Source: Streptomyces malaysiense
GTDB lineage: Bacteria; Actinomycetota; Actinomycetes; Streptomycetales; Streptomycetaceae
Assembly (NCBI RefSeq): GCF_000980885.2
Contig: NZ_LBDA02000024.1
Location: 62,001-126,000, forward strand
Direction of reading: 5' to 3'
DNA length: 64,000 nucleotides
Made by a program: the position numbers and the translations under genes. The notes beneath the pieces were generated by a model that worked only from the letters and a program-made list of their open reading frames with translations, ran no database searches and had not been told where the DNA came from. Position 1 is the stretch's first letter. Each line of letters starts with the position of its first letter. Of the stretch, positions 41,315 to 50,263 are shown piece by piece.

Positions 41315-42301
41315 ATGTCTTCGGATAATCCCGCTCCTTCAGGTTCGGCGGACCCTATAGGATCCCCGGGCTCCGCCCGGCCGCTTTCCGAGCCGCGCCC
41401 GCGGCGACGCTCGCGCCGCCCCTGCCCCCTCCCTTTCCCTCGTCTGCCACGGGGCACACGGCGCGCCCGGAATGCCTTCGTGCGGGACACGATGGCGGCC
41501 TTCGGCGGGCTGTCCGCCGTCTTCCAGATCATCGGCCCGTTCGTGCCGCAGACCGCGTCCGGCACGGTCGTCGGGCTGTCGGTGGGGGCGTGCCTGGGAT
41601 GGGGACTGCTGCGGGCCCGGCCGGCGGGCCGGGTGCGGCAGGTCTTCCGGCGGCCCGACATGACGGTGGTGGTCGAGGCGGGCGACGTGTTCGACCAGCC
41701 CGGCCATCTCGTCGTCGGGTTCTGCGACACCTTCGACACACTGTCCGCCGGCGGCCGGGTCATCAACGACGACACCGTGCAGGCACAACTGCTGGATCGC
41801 AGGTACGGCGGCGACACGCCCCGTCTGGACGCGGAGCTGACCGCGGCGCTCACCTCGGCCCAGCCCGTCGCGCGCGAGGAGCGGGCGGACAAACCGCTCG
41901 GCAAGCTCGACCGCTACCCGATCGGCACGGTGGCGGTACTGGGTGCCCGGCCACGGCTGGTCTTCGGCGTGGCCTACAGCAGGATCGGCAACGACTACGT
42001 GGCCGCCTCCGGCGTGGAGGACCTGTGGCGGGGCCTGGGCGGGCTGTGGGACGCGCTGCGCGCGCACGCCCAACTCGAGCGGGTGGCCATGCCGCTGGTG
42101 GGCTCCGGACTGGCACGGCTCGGGTACCTCGACCGGGACAGTCTGCTGCGGTTGATCCTGATGTCCTTCGTGGCCCGGTCCCGGGAGGGCGTGATCTGCC
42201 GTGAACTGCGTGTGGTGATACGGCCCGAGGAACTGGACGGCGTCGACATGCGGGAACTGTCCGCGTTCCTCGGCGCCCTGGCGTCGGATCCGGCCCGGTA
42301 G
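41315..42301 (+). CDS. two-TM macro-domain protein (ThsA type II-like effector)
   Basis: A 328-aa protein: a basic, Pro-rich N-terminus (1-50), two hydrophobic segments (about 60-77 and 83-99), then a macro-like domain (about 115-300) with VEAGDVFDQPGHLVVGFCDTFDT, YPIGTVAVLGARPRLVFGVAYS and MPLVGSGLARLGYLDRDS. The TM-TM-macro order matches the membrane effector ThsA of type II Thoeris, whose macro domain binds a TIR-made ADP-ribose conjugate and then acts at the membrane. A TIR-like gene ends 90 bp downstream on the other strand. Function as a defence effector is inferred from architecture and neighbourhood. Confidence 0.75.
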   Translation: MSSDNPAPSGSADPIGSPGSARPLSEPRPRRRSRRPCPLPFPRLPRGTRRARNAFVRDTMAAFGGLSAVFQIIGPFVPQTASGTVVGLSVGACLGWGLLRARPAGRVRQVFRRPDMTVVVEAGDVFDQPGHLVVGFCDTFDTLSAGGRVINDDTVQAQLLDRRYGGDTPRLDAELTAALTSAQPVAREERADKPLGKLDRYPIGTVAVLGARPRLVFGVAYSRIGNDYVAASGVEDLWRGLGGLWDALRAHAQLERVAMPLVGSGLARLGYLDRDSLLRLILMSFVARSREGVICRELRVVIRPEELDGVDMRELSAFLGALASDPAR

Positions 42302-42349
42302 CGAACCGGCGGACCTGATCGCGTACACGCGTCCGCCGATGGCGCGCGA

Positions 42350-42380
42350 AGGGGCGGAAGGCCCGCGGCCTCCCGCCCCT
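42350..42380. terminator. bidirectional terminator hairpin
   Basis: A 14-bp stem with one mismatch (42350-42363 with 42367-42380) and a CGC loop between converging genes. Confidence 0.7.
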
Positions 42381-42391
42381 CTCACCTTCCG

Positions 42392-43090
42392 TCAGGCCAG
42401 CCGGCGGTAGGCCGCCAGGTTCCTGAAGTAGGAGATGTCGCGCCAGTCCGGCCGGGTGTCGTCGAGGTCGCACTCGGCTCCCTTGAGCCGTTCGACGATC
42501 TTCGCGACGGCGGCCTCCGAGCCGTCGAAGTGAATCACGTTGCGGCCCGCCAGGTCCGCGGCGGGCCGCACCTGGCCCACCTGCACGATGATCGTGCGCT
42601 CCGGGTAGGCCATCAGCGCCATGCCGAGTTCGATCAGCACGTTCTGGCGGGGCTGACCGGTCGACTGGGTCTCGTAGGGCGGCTCGTTGTCGCCCAGCAG
42701 GTGCGGATGCAGTTTGGCGACATCGTCCGGGGTGAGCAGCACGAGCGCCGCCTGTGCCTGCGACAGCGCCTTCTCGATGACCTCACCGAGGAACGGCGCG
42801 GTCCCTCCGGTGGCCCGAACCAGCCGCTCCCACTCCAGCGGGCGCAGATCCAGCCGGTGCAGCAGCCCGAACATCGCCGTGCGGACCTCCTCGTCGCGGC
42901 CGTGCACGACGAAGACGCTGCGGCTGCGGCCGTAGTCCGCGCGTGCCTGGGCCGCGCGCGCCGCCTCCTGCTCGGTGGACGGCTCGGCCTCCTGCGGGGT
43001 GTTGTAGACGTTGTAACCGATACCGCTCTGCCGGCCACCGAAGAAGTTCTGGCTCCGGTCACCGCCGGTGTTGCCCCGGCTCCTGGTCAT
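42392..43090 (-). CDS. TIR-like nucleotide-binding protein (CAP12/Pycsar-type TIR)
   Basis: A 232-aa protein. The N-terminus carries the tag DRSQNFFGGRQSGIGYN (about 11-27). The TIR-like domain follows (about 58-205): SVFVVHGRDEEVRTAMFGLL, WERLVRATGGTAPFLGEVIEKAL, AALVLLTPDDVAKL and RQNVLIELGMALM, whose Glu is the expected NADase residue of TIR enzymes. The family resembles the TIR effector domain of CBASS/Pycsar systems. It would cleave NAD or make an ADP-ribose signal. It is 17 bp downstream of the membrane protein gene that bears the same tag. Confidence 0.82.
   Translation of the reverse strand: MTRSRGNTGGDRSQNFFGGRQSGIGYNVYNTPQEAEPSTEQEAARAAQARADYGRSRSVFVVHGRDEEVRTAMFGLLHRLDLRPLEWERLVRATGGTAPFLGEVIEKALSQAQAALVLLTPDDVAKLHPHLLGDNEPPYETQSTGQPRQNVLIELGMALMAYPERTIIVQVGQVRPAADLAGRNVIHFDGSEAAVAKIVERLKGAECDLDDTRPDWRDISYFRNLAAYRRLA
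43011..43060 (-). repeat. 50-bp repeat encoding the shared tag, copy in the TIR gene
   Basis: Encodes the SQNFFGGRQS tag at the N-terminus of the TIR protein. It matches 43133-43182 at most positions, including a run of 19 identical bases (CCGAAGAAGTTCTGGCTC plus one flanking base). Part of a local duplication. Confidence 0.7.
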
Positions 43091-43107
43091 CTCCTCGCCC
43101 TCTCTTG

Positions 43108-44697
43108 TCAACTGCTCTGCTTCGGCTGGTAGTTGTAGCTGATGTCGCTTTGCCGGCCGCCGAAGAAGTTCTGGCTCTTGTCGCCCAGCAGGATGTTGGT
43201 CTGCGCGCGGTCGTGCTCGACGAGGTCGACGTCGTGCTCGTCGAGGAAGGCGCGGATGTTCTGGAGCAGACGGCGCTCCACGATCTCCATGTACTTGGTC
43301 GCGTCGGCCTGCTGGAAGAAGTGGTGGTAGGTCTCGCTGGTGGCCAGTTCCCTGATACTGGCCAGCGCTCCGCAGTTGAGCCAGCGATTGACGTACCGGC
43401 CGAGCCGGAACTCGCTGGTGTCCGTCACCCGGGCCGTCAACAGCAACTCCGCCGTCGCCCGCCTGGCCCGCCTGGCCCGCCAGGGCCGGGTCCACCGGAC
43501 GGCCCACACCGGCAGGAACCGCTCCGGGACCAGCCGCAGCGGCCACAGCCACAGCGTCACCCACCAGCGCAGCAAGGCCGTGCACATGTCCCACGCCACT
43601 CGCACCGCCAGACGCCCGTCGACGGCGCGGGGCAACTGGTCCACGAGGTGGAAGTCCTCCACCAGCGGTCCGAGCACATAGGTGTGGAACTCGGTGTGCA
43701 GCGTGTTGCCCTTGATGTCGAATCCGACGAAGACCGAGGTGACCAGCTCCTCGTTCCACGACCCGACGCGCACGCACAGGTATTCGCGGGCCGCGTCGTA
43801 GTCCTCCCGCCAGTGGATGCCGGGCAGGTCGTCCATGCCGGGCAGCTCGGACCAGGCGGCTCCGGCGGAACGGTCGTTGGTGCGGATCGCGGTGGTGTAG
43901 CAGCGCTGCTCGACGGTCAGCCCCTCGATCCGCTCGTCGCGGCGGGCCTCGTCGCGCAGATCGGCGGCCATCCGGGAGGCGATCTGGCCGGTGATCTCGC
44001 CCACGGTGAACGGGATCACCTGCCTGCGCTCCACCGTGTCGAGGTCGGGCGGCGAGCCGTCCTCACTCCTGCGTGCCGTGATCCGGGTCCGCGGCGCACC
44101 GAGCAGCAACTGCGCGTTGGACCAGTCGCGCAGCGGCAGGCCGGCACCGACGAAGGGACGGTAGCCGCCGTAGAAGACCAGTCCGCTGCGGCTGGCCTGC
44201 TCGTGGTCGATCTTGCGGGCGAGTTCGGCGGTCAGCTTGGTGTGCGTCGGGCAGGCGCCGTCGAATCCGCCGTCCGGGCCGTTCTCACGCAGCCGGGTCA
44301 TCAGGACGTGCAGGGTGACGATCCGCCGCAGGTAGGCCGCCGCCCAGGGCACCCAGCACAGCGTGATGACGCCGAGAGCCCCGTTGAGCAGCCCGCCGCT
44401 CAGCGCCAGCAGGATCACGGCTGCCGCGCCGGCCGTGATCCCCCACTGCATGCGGTGCAGCCGGCGCGCGGCGAGTGCGTGGGCGAGGACCGAGACCGCG
44501 TCGTAGCCGAAGGAGGGCGCGACGACCCGGAAGCGCCTCTTCAGCAGCTCGCGGATGACGGCACGCCGGTATCCGGGGTCGAGGTAGGCGCCCGCCGACA
44601 GCAGCCGGGTGGCTCTGGTGCGCGCGTACTCGCGGTGTTCCGGCCGCTTCCGCGGTGCCGGGCCGGGCGGACGGGGTGTGGGTACTTCTGTGACCAT
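43108..44697 (-). CDS. membrane protein with C-terminal tag shared with TIR protein
   Basis: A 529-aa protein of no family I recognise. A basic N-terminus (1-85) is followed by a membrane pair near 84-125 (GITAGAAAVILLALSGGLLNGALGV...), a large soluble part, and another hydrophobic stretch near 375-400 (LLRWWVTLWLWPLRLVP). The C-terminal helical part ends in DKSQNFFGGRQSDISYN, almost the same as the TIR protein N-terminus. Same operon as the TIR gene (17-bp gap) and as the upstream single-TM protein. It may anchor or sense for the TIR enzyme. Confidence 0.72.
   Translation of the reverse strand: MVTEVPTPRPPGPAPRKRPEHREYARTRATRLLSAGAYLDPGYRRAVIRELLKRRFRVVAPSFGYDAVSVLAHALAARRLHRMQWGITAGAAAVILLALSGGLLNGALGVITLCWVPWAAAYLRRIVTLHVLMTRLRENGPDGGFDGACPTHTKLTAELARKIDHEQASRSGLVFYGGYRPFVGAGLPLRDWSNAQLLLGAPRTRITARRSEDGSPPDLDTVERRQVIPFTVGEITGQIASRMAADLRDEARRDERIEGLTVEQRCYTTAIRTNDRSAGAAWSELPGMDDLPGIHWREDYDAAREYLCVRVGSWNEELVTSVFVGFDIKGNTLHTEFHTYVLGPLVEDFHLVDQLPRAVDGRLAVRVAWDMCTALLRWWVTLWLWPLRLVPERFLPVWAVRWTRPWRARRARRATAELLLTARVTDTSEFRLGRYVNRWLNCGALASIRELATSETYHHFFQQADATKYMEIVERRLLQNIRAFLDEHDVDLVEHDRAQTNILLGDKSQNFFGGRQSDISYNYQPKQSS
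43133..43182 (-). repeat. 50-bp repeat encoding the shared tag, copy in the membrane protein gene
   Basis: Encodes the SQNFFGGRQS tag at the extreme C-terminus of the membrane protein. Partner of 43011-43060 across the gene junction. Confidence 0.7.
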
Positions 44698-44752
44698 GGT
44701 GGTTCAGCGCTCCGCTCATGGGGCACGCCCCTGCGGGCACACCCGGTGGGTG

Positions 44753-45481
44753 TCAGCCGGTCTGGGTGCCTTTGCCGCTGGTGATCACGCCGCCGCTGAC
44801 GGTGTAGGTGGCGTCGTACGAGTGCGTCGTGCCGTCCGTCTGGAGGGCTTCGATGGTCAGCCGCACCTCGGCGCCCGTCACGGACACGACGTGGATGGTG
44901 TCCCGCTCGGTGGAGGCGTAGCCCGATGCGAAGCTGCTGTAGCTGGAGTCGAGGTTCTTGCCGCCGAGGGCCCATGCGCTCCGGTAGTCCCGGGCGTTGA
45001 TCGCCTCGAAGTAGGCGGCGACGACCTCGCTCGGTCCGCCGCTCGCGCTCGCGCTCGGGGTGCCGCCCCCGGTGTCCGTCGCAGAGGCGTAGCCGCCGTC
45101 CCCGTAGCCGTCGGTCGTGGCCGTCTCGGGGGTGCCGTAGACGTCCGGAGTGCTGGTGTCGCCGTACTGCGACGCGGGCGCCGTCGTCGAGCCGTCGTAG
45201 GTCGGCCGGCCGGCCGTGCCCGGAGAGCCGGCACCGAGGAATCCGGAGCCGGACGACCCGGGGGAATCAGACGGGCCGGCCGGGGCGGAACCGCCGGCCA
45301 GGCCGCCGAACAGCGCCAACATCAGGACCAGCAGCAGGGGGGTGACGATGACCGCGAGCCCCCAGGTACGGGCGGGCCCGTTCGGGGGAATCAGACCTGG
45401 CGGGCGGTAGGTGGGCGGCGCGAGGTGGGTGGACGGTGTGTCGGGAGGCTCGGCAGGCGGGGTCAGCCCTGGGGCGGTCAT
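44753..45481 (-). CDS. single-TM protein with extracytoplasmic C-terminal domain
   Basis: A 242-aa protein: Pro-rich cytoplasmic N-terminus, one membrane segment (WGLAVIVTPLLLVLMLALFGG, about 41-62), a long Ser/Gly/Thr-rich linker, then a small alpha/beta domain beginning SEVVAAYFEAINARDYRSAWALGG that resembles NTF2-like/DUF4878 extracytoplasmic domains. It is 55 bp upstream of the membrane protein gene and probably the first gene of that operon. Possible envelope sensor. Confidence 0.7.
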   Translation of the reverse strand: MTAPGLTPPAEPPDTPSTHLAPPTYRPPGLIPPNGPARTWGLAVIVTPLLLVLMLALFGGLAGGSAPAGPSDSPGSSGSGFLGAGSPGTAGRPTYDGSTTAPASQYGDTSTPDVYGTPETATTDGYGDGGYASATDTGGGTPSASASGGPSEVVAAYFEAINARDYRSAWALGGKNLDSSYSSFASGYASTERDTIHVVSVTGAEVRLTIEALQTDGTTHSYDATYTVSGGVITSGKGTQTG

Positions 45482-46166
45482 GGGGTTCTCCAGAGATCAC
45501 GGCAGTGCGGCGCACCCGCACGGCTGCTCGCACGGCGGGCCCGTACGCCACGGCCCTCGTGGGCTCTCGGTGGACAGCGGTGTGCGAACGAGTGGTTGAC
45601 GTCTCGTATGCGACCAGCGCCACCGCTTCCGTGGCCAGAACCGAGCAGCTTCCGAACCGCTTCCGGCCCGCTCGGGAACCCTCGGCAGGGGCCGTCGGGA
45701 CGGCGGCTGCGGAGGCTGAGGCGTCCCCGCGGCGGGGCCGCGGAGGCATCGCGGCGGGGACGCGGAGGCGCCGCGACAGAGACGCGGAGGCACCGCGGAA
45801 CGCACAGGCGCCGCGGAACGCCGGCCAGGAAGGCATCTCGATGTTCCGCGTGTGCCGGCCCCGAGCGCGTCACCGTGCCCGGCGGTCAACTCCTGCGGGA
45901 GGAAGGGGCCTGGCCATCGGTGACGTCGAGGGGCCGCACCCGCGTCGTGGACCTGGCGGGAGAAGGAGGCCGCCGTCCGGTCCGGCGGGGACGGGCGGGC
46001 GAGCGGCGATCCCCGGCCGGCGGGAGTCGTCCCACGGGCGACGGCGGCGGTCGTCCGCCCGGTGTTCCTGGCCCGCCACCCGGAGCTTTCCGTCCAGGGT
46101 CAGGAGCCGCCGGTGTTCACGGGGCCCGGCCTAGCGGCTCCTGCGAGATCGGGAAAAAGGTCCTGG
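45482..46166. other. non-coding stretch with GC-rich degenerate repeats
   Basis: No gene is convincing: overlapping open frames occur in several frames, as expected at this GC content. Between about 45720 and 45830 there are short degenerate repeats built on CGCGGAGGC and CCGCGGAACGC. This may be the right part of an island boundary. Confidence 0.4.
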
Positions 46167-46379
46167 CTAGGCCGCCTCGGGGCGTGGACCGCGTGGGTTC
46201 GAGGCGGGTGACCGGGGCTCGGCCGGCGGGAAGGTGTCGGCCTCGCCGAAGTCGGGGGCCTGGAAGGGGTTGGTCGCCGGCGGCGGCGATGCCGCGGTCG
46301 GGCAGCGGGGCTGCGCTTCCGGGGCGGAGAAGAGGGATGTGGCGTCGATGGGATGGCTCTCTTTCGTGACAGGTCCCAC
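46167..46379 (-). CDS. possible 70-aa Pro/Ala-rich small protein
   Basis: Starts at GTG (MGPVTKESHPIDATSLFSAPEAQ) and is rich in Pro and Ala with no motif. Codon use is mostly GC3-high and it is co-directional with the next small gene, but the ribosome site is weak. Could be spurious. Confidence 0.35.
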   Translation of the reverse strand: MGPVTKESHPIDATSLFSAPEAQPRCPTAASPPPATNPFQAPDFGEADTFPPAEPRSPASNPRGPRPEAA

Positions 46380-46417
46380 GACGGGGACCTGGTGTGCCGT
46401 GACCTGGCACGGCGGTG

Positions 46418-46639
46418 CTACAGCTTGGTCATCTTGCTGTACGGGCTCAGGATCCGCATCTGGGAGGAACCGAAGTCCACGAGGGCCGCGACGCCCTCCT
46501 CGATGCCGATCACTCGGCCGAGGCCGTACATGTCATGCGTGACCTGATCACCCAGTGCGAAGTGCTTGGGAACCGGTGCGACCGGGGCCTTGAAGGGACT
46601 GGTCGGCAGGTGGCGCTTCGGCGCGGGAGGCTTTGTCAT
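46418..46639 (-). CDS. conserved small protein with SH3-like/CarD-like motif
   Basis: A 73-aa protein: a basic, Pro-rich N-terminus, then FALGDQVTHDMYGLGRVIGIEEGVAALVDFGSSQMRILSP, which looks like a small beta-barrel (Tudor/SH3, CarD-N-like). Such short proteins are common in streptomycetes. Function unknown. Confidence 0.65.
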   Translation of the reverse strand: MTKPPAPKRHLPTSPFKAPVAPVPKHFALGDQVTHDMYGLGRVIGIEEGVAALVDFGSSQMRILSPYSKMTKL

Positions 46640-46993
46640 GGCTCATTATGCGCCTTCGCGCAACCCGCTCGCTGTGGCCGTCGGCACAATTTCGGACGCA
46701 GGCACCCGCCTCACGTCGCTGACCTGGGGTTTCGAGTGGCGGAGCGGAGAAATTGAAGCCCGGATCCGAGCTGGGGCAGGGTGCGTGTGCCGGCGGTCGG
46801 ACCGGCGCGGCCGGTCTCCCGCGACCCGCTACGGCAGGCGCACGCCTCGGGGCGGGGGACGTGGCCGCCGTACGGAGGACTCGCCCCGTTCGCGCCGGTG
46901 ATCCGCGCGCGTGCCGTCGCGGTGACGGACTCCGTACGGTCCCGCGTCACGTCATCGCCTCCGGGCACAGCCCGCGAACCGGCGCCGGCGCCC
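46640..46993. other. intergenic stretch, right edge of the island
   Basis: No gene or strong hairpin was found in these 354 bp. The part near 46660-46760 is less GC-rich than the flanks. It separates the island from the catabolic monooxygenase gene. Confidence 0.35.
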
Positions 46994-49378
46994 TCAGTCG
47001 CCCAGGGAGAGACGGGGTTTGGGCGTGTCCGCGCGGCCCGTCTGCGGGCGGCGGCTGCCCGCGCGGTACGGGGTGGGCCAGTGGATGCCGGGGCCCTCGT
47101 AGGACTGTTCGGCGGCGGCGTGCAGGGTCCAGTGGGGGTCGTAGAGGTGGGGGCGGGCCAGGGCGCAGAGATCGGTGCGGCCCGCCAGGATCAGCGAGTT
47201 GACGTCGTCCCAAGAAGAGATCGCGCCCACCGCGATCACCGGGACGCGGACCTCGTGGCGGATGCGGTCGGCGAACGGGGTCTGGTAGGAGCGGCCGAAG
47301 TCCGGCTGCTCGTCGGAGACGACCTGGCCGGTGGAGACGTCGATCGCGTCGGCGCCGTGGGCGGCGAAGGCGCGGGCGATCTCGACCGCGTCCTCGGCGG
47401 TCGTGCCGCCTTCGGCCCAGTCGGTGGCGGAGACCCGGACCGTCATGGGGCGTTCGGCGGGCCAGACCGAGCGTACGGCGTCGAAGACCTCCAGCGGGAA
47501 GCGCAGGCGCCGGTCCAGTGAGCCGCCGTACGCGTCGGTGCGGTGGTTGGTGAGGGGCGAGAGGAAGCCGGAGAGGAGGTAGCCGTGGGCGCAGTGCAGT
47601 TCGAGGAGGTCGAAGCCGGCTCGGGCGGCCCGCCACGCGGAGGAGGTGAACTGTTCCCGGATGTCCGTGAGTTGGGCGCGGGAGAGCTCGCGGGGCCGCT
47701 GGCTGCCGGGCCGGTACGGGAGCGGGGAGGGGGCCACGATCGGCCAGTTGCCGGTGGGCAGCGGCTCGTCGATCCCCTCCCACATCAGCCTGGTCGATCC
47801 CTTGCGGCCCGAGTGGCCGAGCTGTACGCCGATCGCCGTGCCCGGTGCCTGCCGGTGCACGAAGTCGGTGACGCGCCGCCACGCCTCCGCCTGGCGGCCG
47901 GTGTAGAGGCCGGCGCAGCCGGGGGTGATGCGGCCCTGCTCGCTCACGCACACCATCTCGGTCATGACCAGGGCCGCGCCGCCGAGCGCGCGGGCGCCGA
48001 GGTGCACGAGGTGGAAGTCGCCGGGCACGCCGTCGGTGGCCGAGTACATGTCCATCGGCGAGACGACGACGCGGTTGCGCAGGGTCAGGCCGCGCAGGCG
48101 CAACGGCGTGAACATCGGGGGCGTGCCGGGCGGGCAGCCGAACTCGCGCTCCACGGAACCGGTGAAGTGGGCGTCGCGCAGCCGGAGGTTGTCGTGGGTG
48201 ACGCGGCGGCTGCGGGTGAGCAGGTTGAAGGCGAACTGGCGGGACGGCTGGTCCCGGTACCGGTCCAGGTCCTCGAACCACTCCAGGCTCGCCCGCGCGG
48301 CCCGCTGGGTCGAGGCGACGACGGGCTTGCGTTCCGCCTCGTACGCACTCAACGCGGTCGGCACGTCCGGCTGTTCACGCAGGCAGGCGGCCAGTGCCAG
48401 CGCGTCCTCGACGGCCAGTTTGGTGCCGGAGCCGATGGAGAAGTGGGCCGTGTGCGCGGCGTCGCCGAGGAGGACGAGGTTGCCGTGCGACCAGCGGTCG
48501 TTGACCACCGTACGGAAGGTCGTCCAGGCGGAGTTGTTGGAGCGCAGGGGGCGGCCGCCCAGCGCCTCGGCGAAGATCTTGGCGCAGCGCTCGGTCGATT
48601 CGCGCGGGTCCGTCCCGGCGAATCCCGCCGCCTGCCAGACCTCCTCGCGCATCTCGACGATGACGGTCGAGGCGTCGGGCGCGTAGGGGTAGCCGTGCAG
48701 TTGCATCACGCCGTGCTCGGTCTCGGCGATCTCGAAGCGGAAGGCGTCGAAGGCGAAGTCGGCGGCGAGCCAGATGTAGCGGCAGCGGTGGCCGGTGATC
48801 CTGGGGCGGAAGACGTCGGCGTACCTCTCGCGGGTGGTGCTGTGGACCCCGTCGGCCGCGATGACCAGGTCGTGGTCCGCGCGGAGGCGGTCGATGGGCG
48901 GGGCCTCGGCGCGGAAGTCGATCCGGACGCCCAGGTCCTGGCAGCGGGTGTGCAGGATCTCCAGGAGTCGGTGCCGGCCGAGGGCCGCGAAGCCGTGGCC
49001 GCCGGAGGTGTGCCGGGTGCCGCGGTGGACGATGTCGATGTCGTCCCAGCGGACGAAGTCCCGCCGCAGTGCCTCGAAGACGACCGGGTCGGCGTGTTCG
49101 ATGCCGCCCAGGGTCTCGTCGGAGAGGACCACGCCGAAGCCGAAGGTCTCGTCGGGGGCGTTGCGCTCCCAGACGGTCACCTCACGGCCGGGGTCGAGCC
49201 GTTTGAGCAGGGCGGCGGCGTAGAGGCCGCCGGGGCCGCCGCCGATGACCGCGATGCGCGGGGAGCGGCCGGTCGCCGCCGGCGGGTACGGGTGGTCCGT
49301 GGCCGATCGCGCCCGCGCGGCGGCGGCGTCCTGACCACTGCCCCGCGCCCCTGAGGCCGGTGCGCCTGACGTCGGCAT
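46994..49378 (-). CDS. FAD monooxygenase/old yellow enzyme fusion (aminobenzoyl- or salicylyl-CoA type)
   Basis: A 794-aa fusion. The N-terminal half (about 38-400) is a class A flavin hydroxylase: RIAVIGGGPGGLYAAALLKR, ADGVHSTTRERYADVFRP and LVLLGDAAHTAHFSIGSG. The C-terminal half (about 415-770) is an OYE-type FMN oxidoreductase: MFTPLRLRGLTLRNRVVVSPM, IGVQLGHSGRKGS, LELHCAHGYLLSGFLSPLTN. This arrangement is that of 2-aminobenzoyl-CoA monooxygenase/reductase and of proteins called salicylyl-CoA 5-hydroxylase. It hydroxylates and reduces the aryl-CoA ring. It is 6 bp downstream of the enoyl-CoA hydratase, and pairs in function with the CoA ligase at 37205. Confidence 0.88.
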   Translation of the reverse strand: MPTSGAPASGARGSGQDAAAARARSATDHPYPPAATGRSPRIAVIGGGPGGLYAAALLKRLDPGREVTVWERNAPDETFGFGVVLSDETLGGIEHADPVVFEALRRDFVRWDDIDIVHRGTRHTSGGHGFAALGRHRLLEILHTRCQDLGVRIDFRAEAPPIDRLRADHDLVIAADGVHSTTRERYADVFRPRITGHRCRYIWLAADFAFDAFRFEIAETEHGVMQLHGYPYAPDASTVIVEMREEVWQAAGFAGTDPRESTERCAKIFAEALGGRPLRSNNSAWTTFRTVVNDRWSHGNLVLLGDAAHTAHFSIGSGTKLAVEDALALAACLREQPDVPTALSAYEAERKPVVASTQRAARASLEWFEDLDRYRDQPSRQFAFNLLTRSRRVTHDNLRLRDAHFTGSVEREFGCPPGTPPMFTPLRLRGLTLRNRVVVSPMDMYSATDGVPGDFHLVHLGARALGGAALVMTEMVCVSEQGRITPGCAGLYTGRQAEAWRRVTDFVHRQAPGTAIGVQLGHSGRKGSTRLMWEGIDEPLPTGNWPIVAPSPLPYRPGSQRPRELSRAQLTDIREQFTSSAWRAARAGFDLLELHCAHGYLLSGFLSPLTNHRTDAYGGSLDRRLRFPLEVFDAVRSVWPAERPMTVRVSATDWAEGGTTAEDAVEIARAFAAHGADAIDVSTGQVVSDEQPDFGRSYQTPFADRIRHEVRVPVIAVGAISSWDDVNSLILAGRTDLCALARPHLYDPHWTLHAAAEQSYEGPGIHWPTPYRAGSRRPQTGRADTPKPRLSLGD

Positions 49379-49384
49379 GAAAGC

Positions 49385-50212
49385 TCACCTTCCCCGCCAC
49401 TTGGGGGCTCGCTTCTCCATGAAGGACGCGTGGAACTCCCGGTAGTCCTCGCCGTTCATCAGCAGCGCCTGCGTCGCCGCGTCCAGTTCGACCGACGCGG
49501 CCAGCGGCATGTCCAGCTCGGCGGTCAGCAGCGCCTTCGTCTGTGCGTGGGCCAGGGCCGGGCCCTCGGCCAGGCGGCGGGCCAGCGCGCCCGCGGCCTC
49601 GTCGGCGTGGCCCTCCTCGGTCAGTTCGCTGATCAGACCGATGCGCTCGGCCTCGGGCGCGCGGACCGGCTCGCCCAGCATCAGCAGGCGGGTGGCGTGG
49701 CCGAGACCGACGACCCGGGGCAGCAGGTAGGCGGCGCCCATGTCGCCGCCGGACAGGCCGACCCGGGTGAAGAGGAAGGCGAAGCGGGCGCTCGGGTCGG
49801 CGACGCGGAAGTCCGACGCGAGGGCGAGGACGGCGCCGGCGCCCGCCGCGACCCCGTGGACGGCGGCGACCACCGGGAACGGGCATTCCCTGATCGCCCG
49901 TACCACCTGGCCGGTCATCCGGTTGAAGTCGAGCAGCTGGGCGGTGTCCAGGGCGAGGGTGGCGCCGATGATCTCGTCCACGTCGCCACCGGAGCAGAAC
50001 CCGCGGCCCTCTCCGGCCAGCACCAGGGCGCGCACCGCGCGCTCCCGGGACAGCTCGGCCAGCAGATCGCGCAGATCGGCGTAGGCGCCGAAGGTGAGGG
50101 CGTTGAGCTTGTCCGGGCGGGCGAGCGTGACCGTGGCTACCCCGTCGGCGATCCGGAGGCGCAGGTGCTCCCAGTCTGCGGTGCGGCGGGCGGAGCCGGT
50201 GAAGGGACTCAT
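49385..50212 (-). CDS. enoyl-CoA hydratase/isomerase
   Basis: A 275-aa crotonase-fold enzyme: LDKLNALTF-like start (RPDKLNALTFGAYADL), oxyanion and catalytic segments LAGEGRGFCSGGDVDEI and PFPVVAAVHGVAAGAGAVLALASDFRVA, and a C-terminal SFMEKRAPKWRGR. One expected acidic residue of classic hydratases is not clear in GLSGGDMGAAYLLPRVVG, where Asp is present, so isomerase or lyase activity is equally possible. First gene of a leftward operon with the monooxygenase fusion; the operator at 50264 lies 52 bp upstream. Confidence 0.87.
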   Translation of the reverse strand: MSPFTGSARRTADWEHLRLRIADGVATVTLARPDKLNALTFGAYADLRDLLAELSRERAVRALVLAGEGRGFCSGGDVDEIIGATLALDTAQLLDFNRMTGQVVRAIRECPFPVVAAVHGVAAGAGAVLALASDFRVADPSARFAFLFTRVGLSGGDMGAAYLLPRVVGLGHATRLLMLGEPVRAPEAERIGLISELTEEGHADEAAGALARRLAEGPALAHAQTKALLTAELDMPLAASVELDAATQALLMNGEDYREFHASFMEKRAPKWRGR

Positions 50213-50263
50213 GACGTGCGGCCTCCCTTGGGCGGCGTGCCGTACGTTGCGCGGTCCTTCGAA

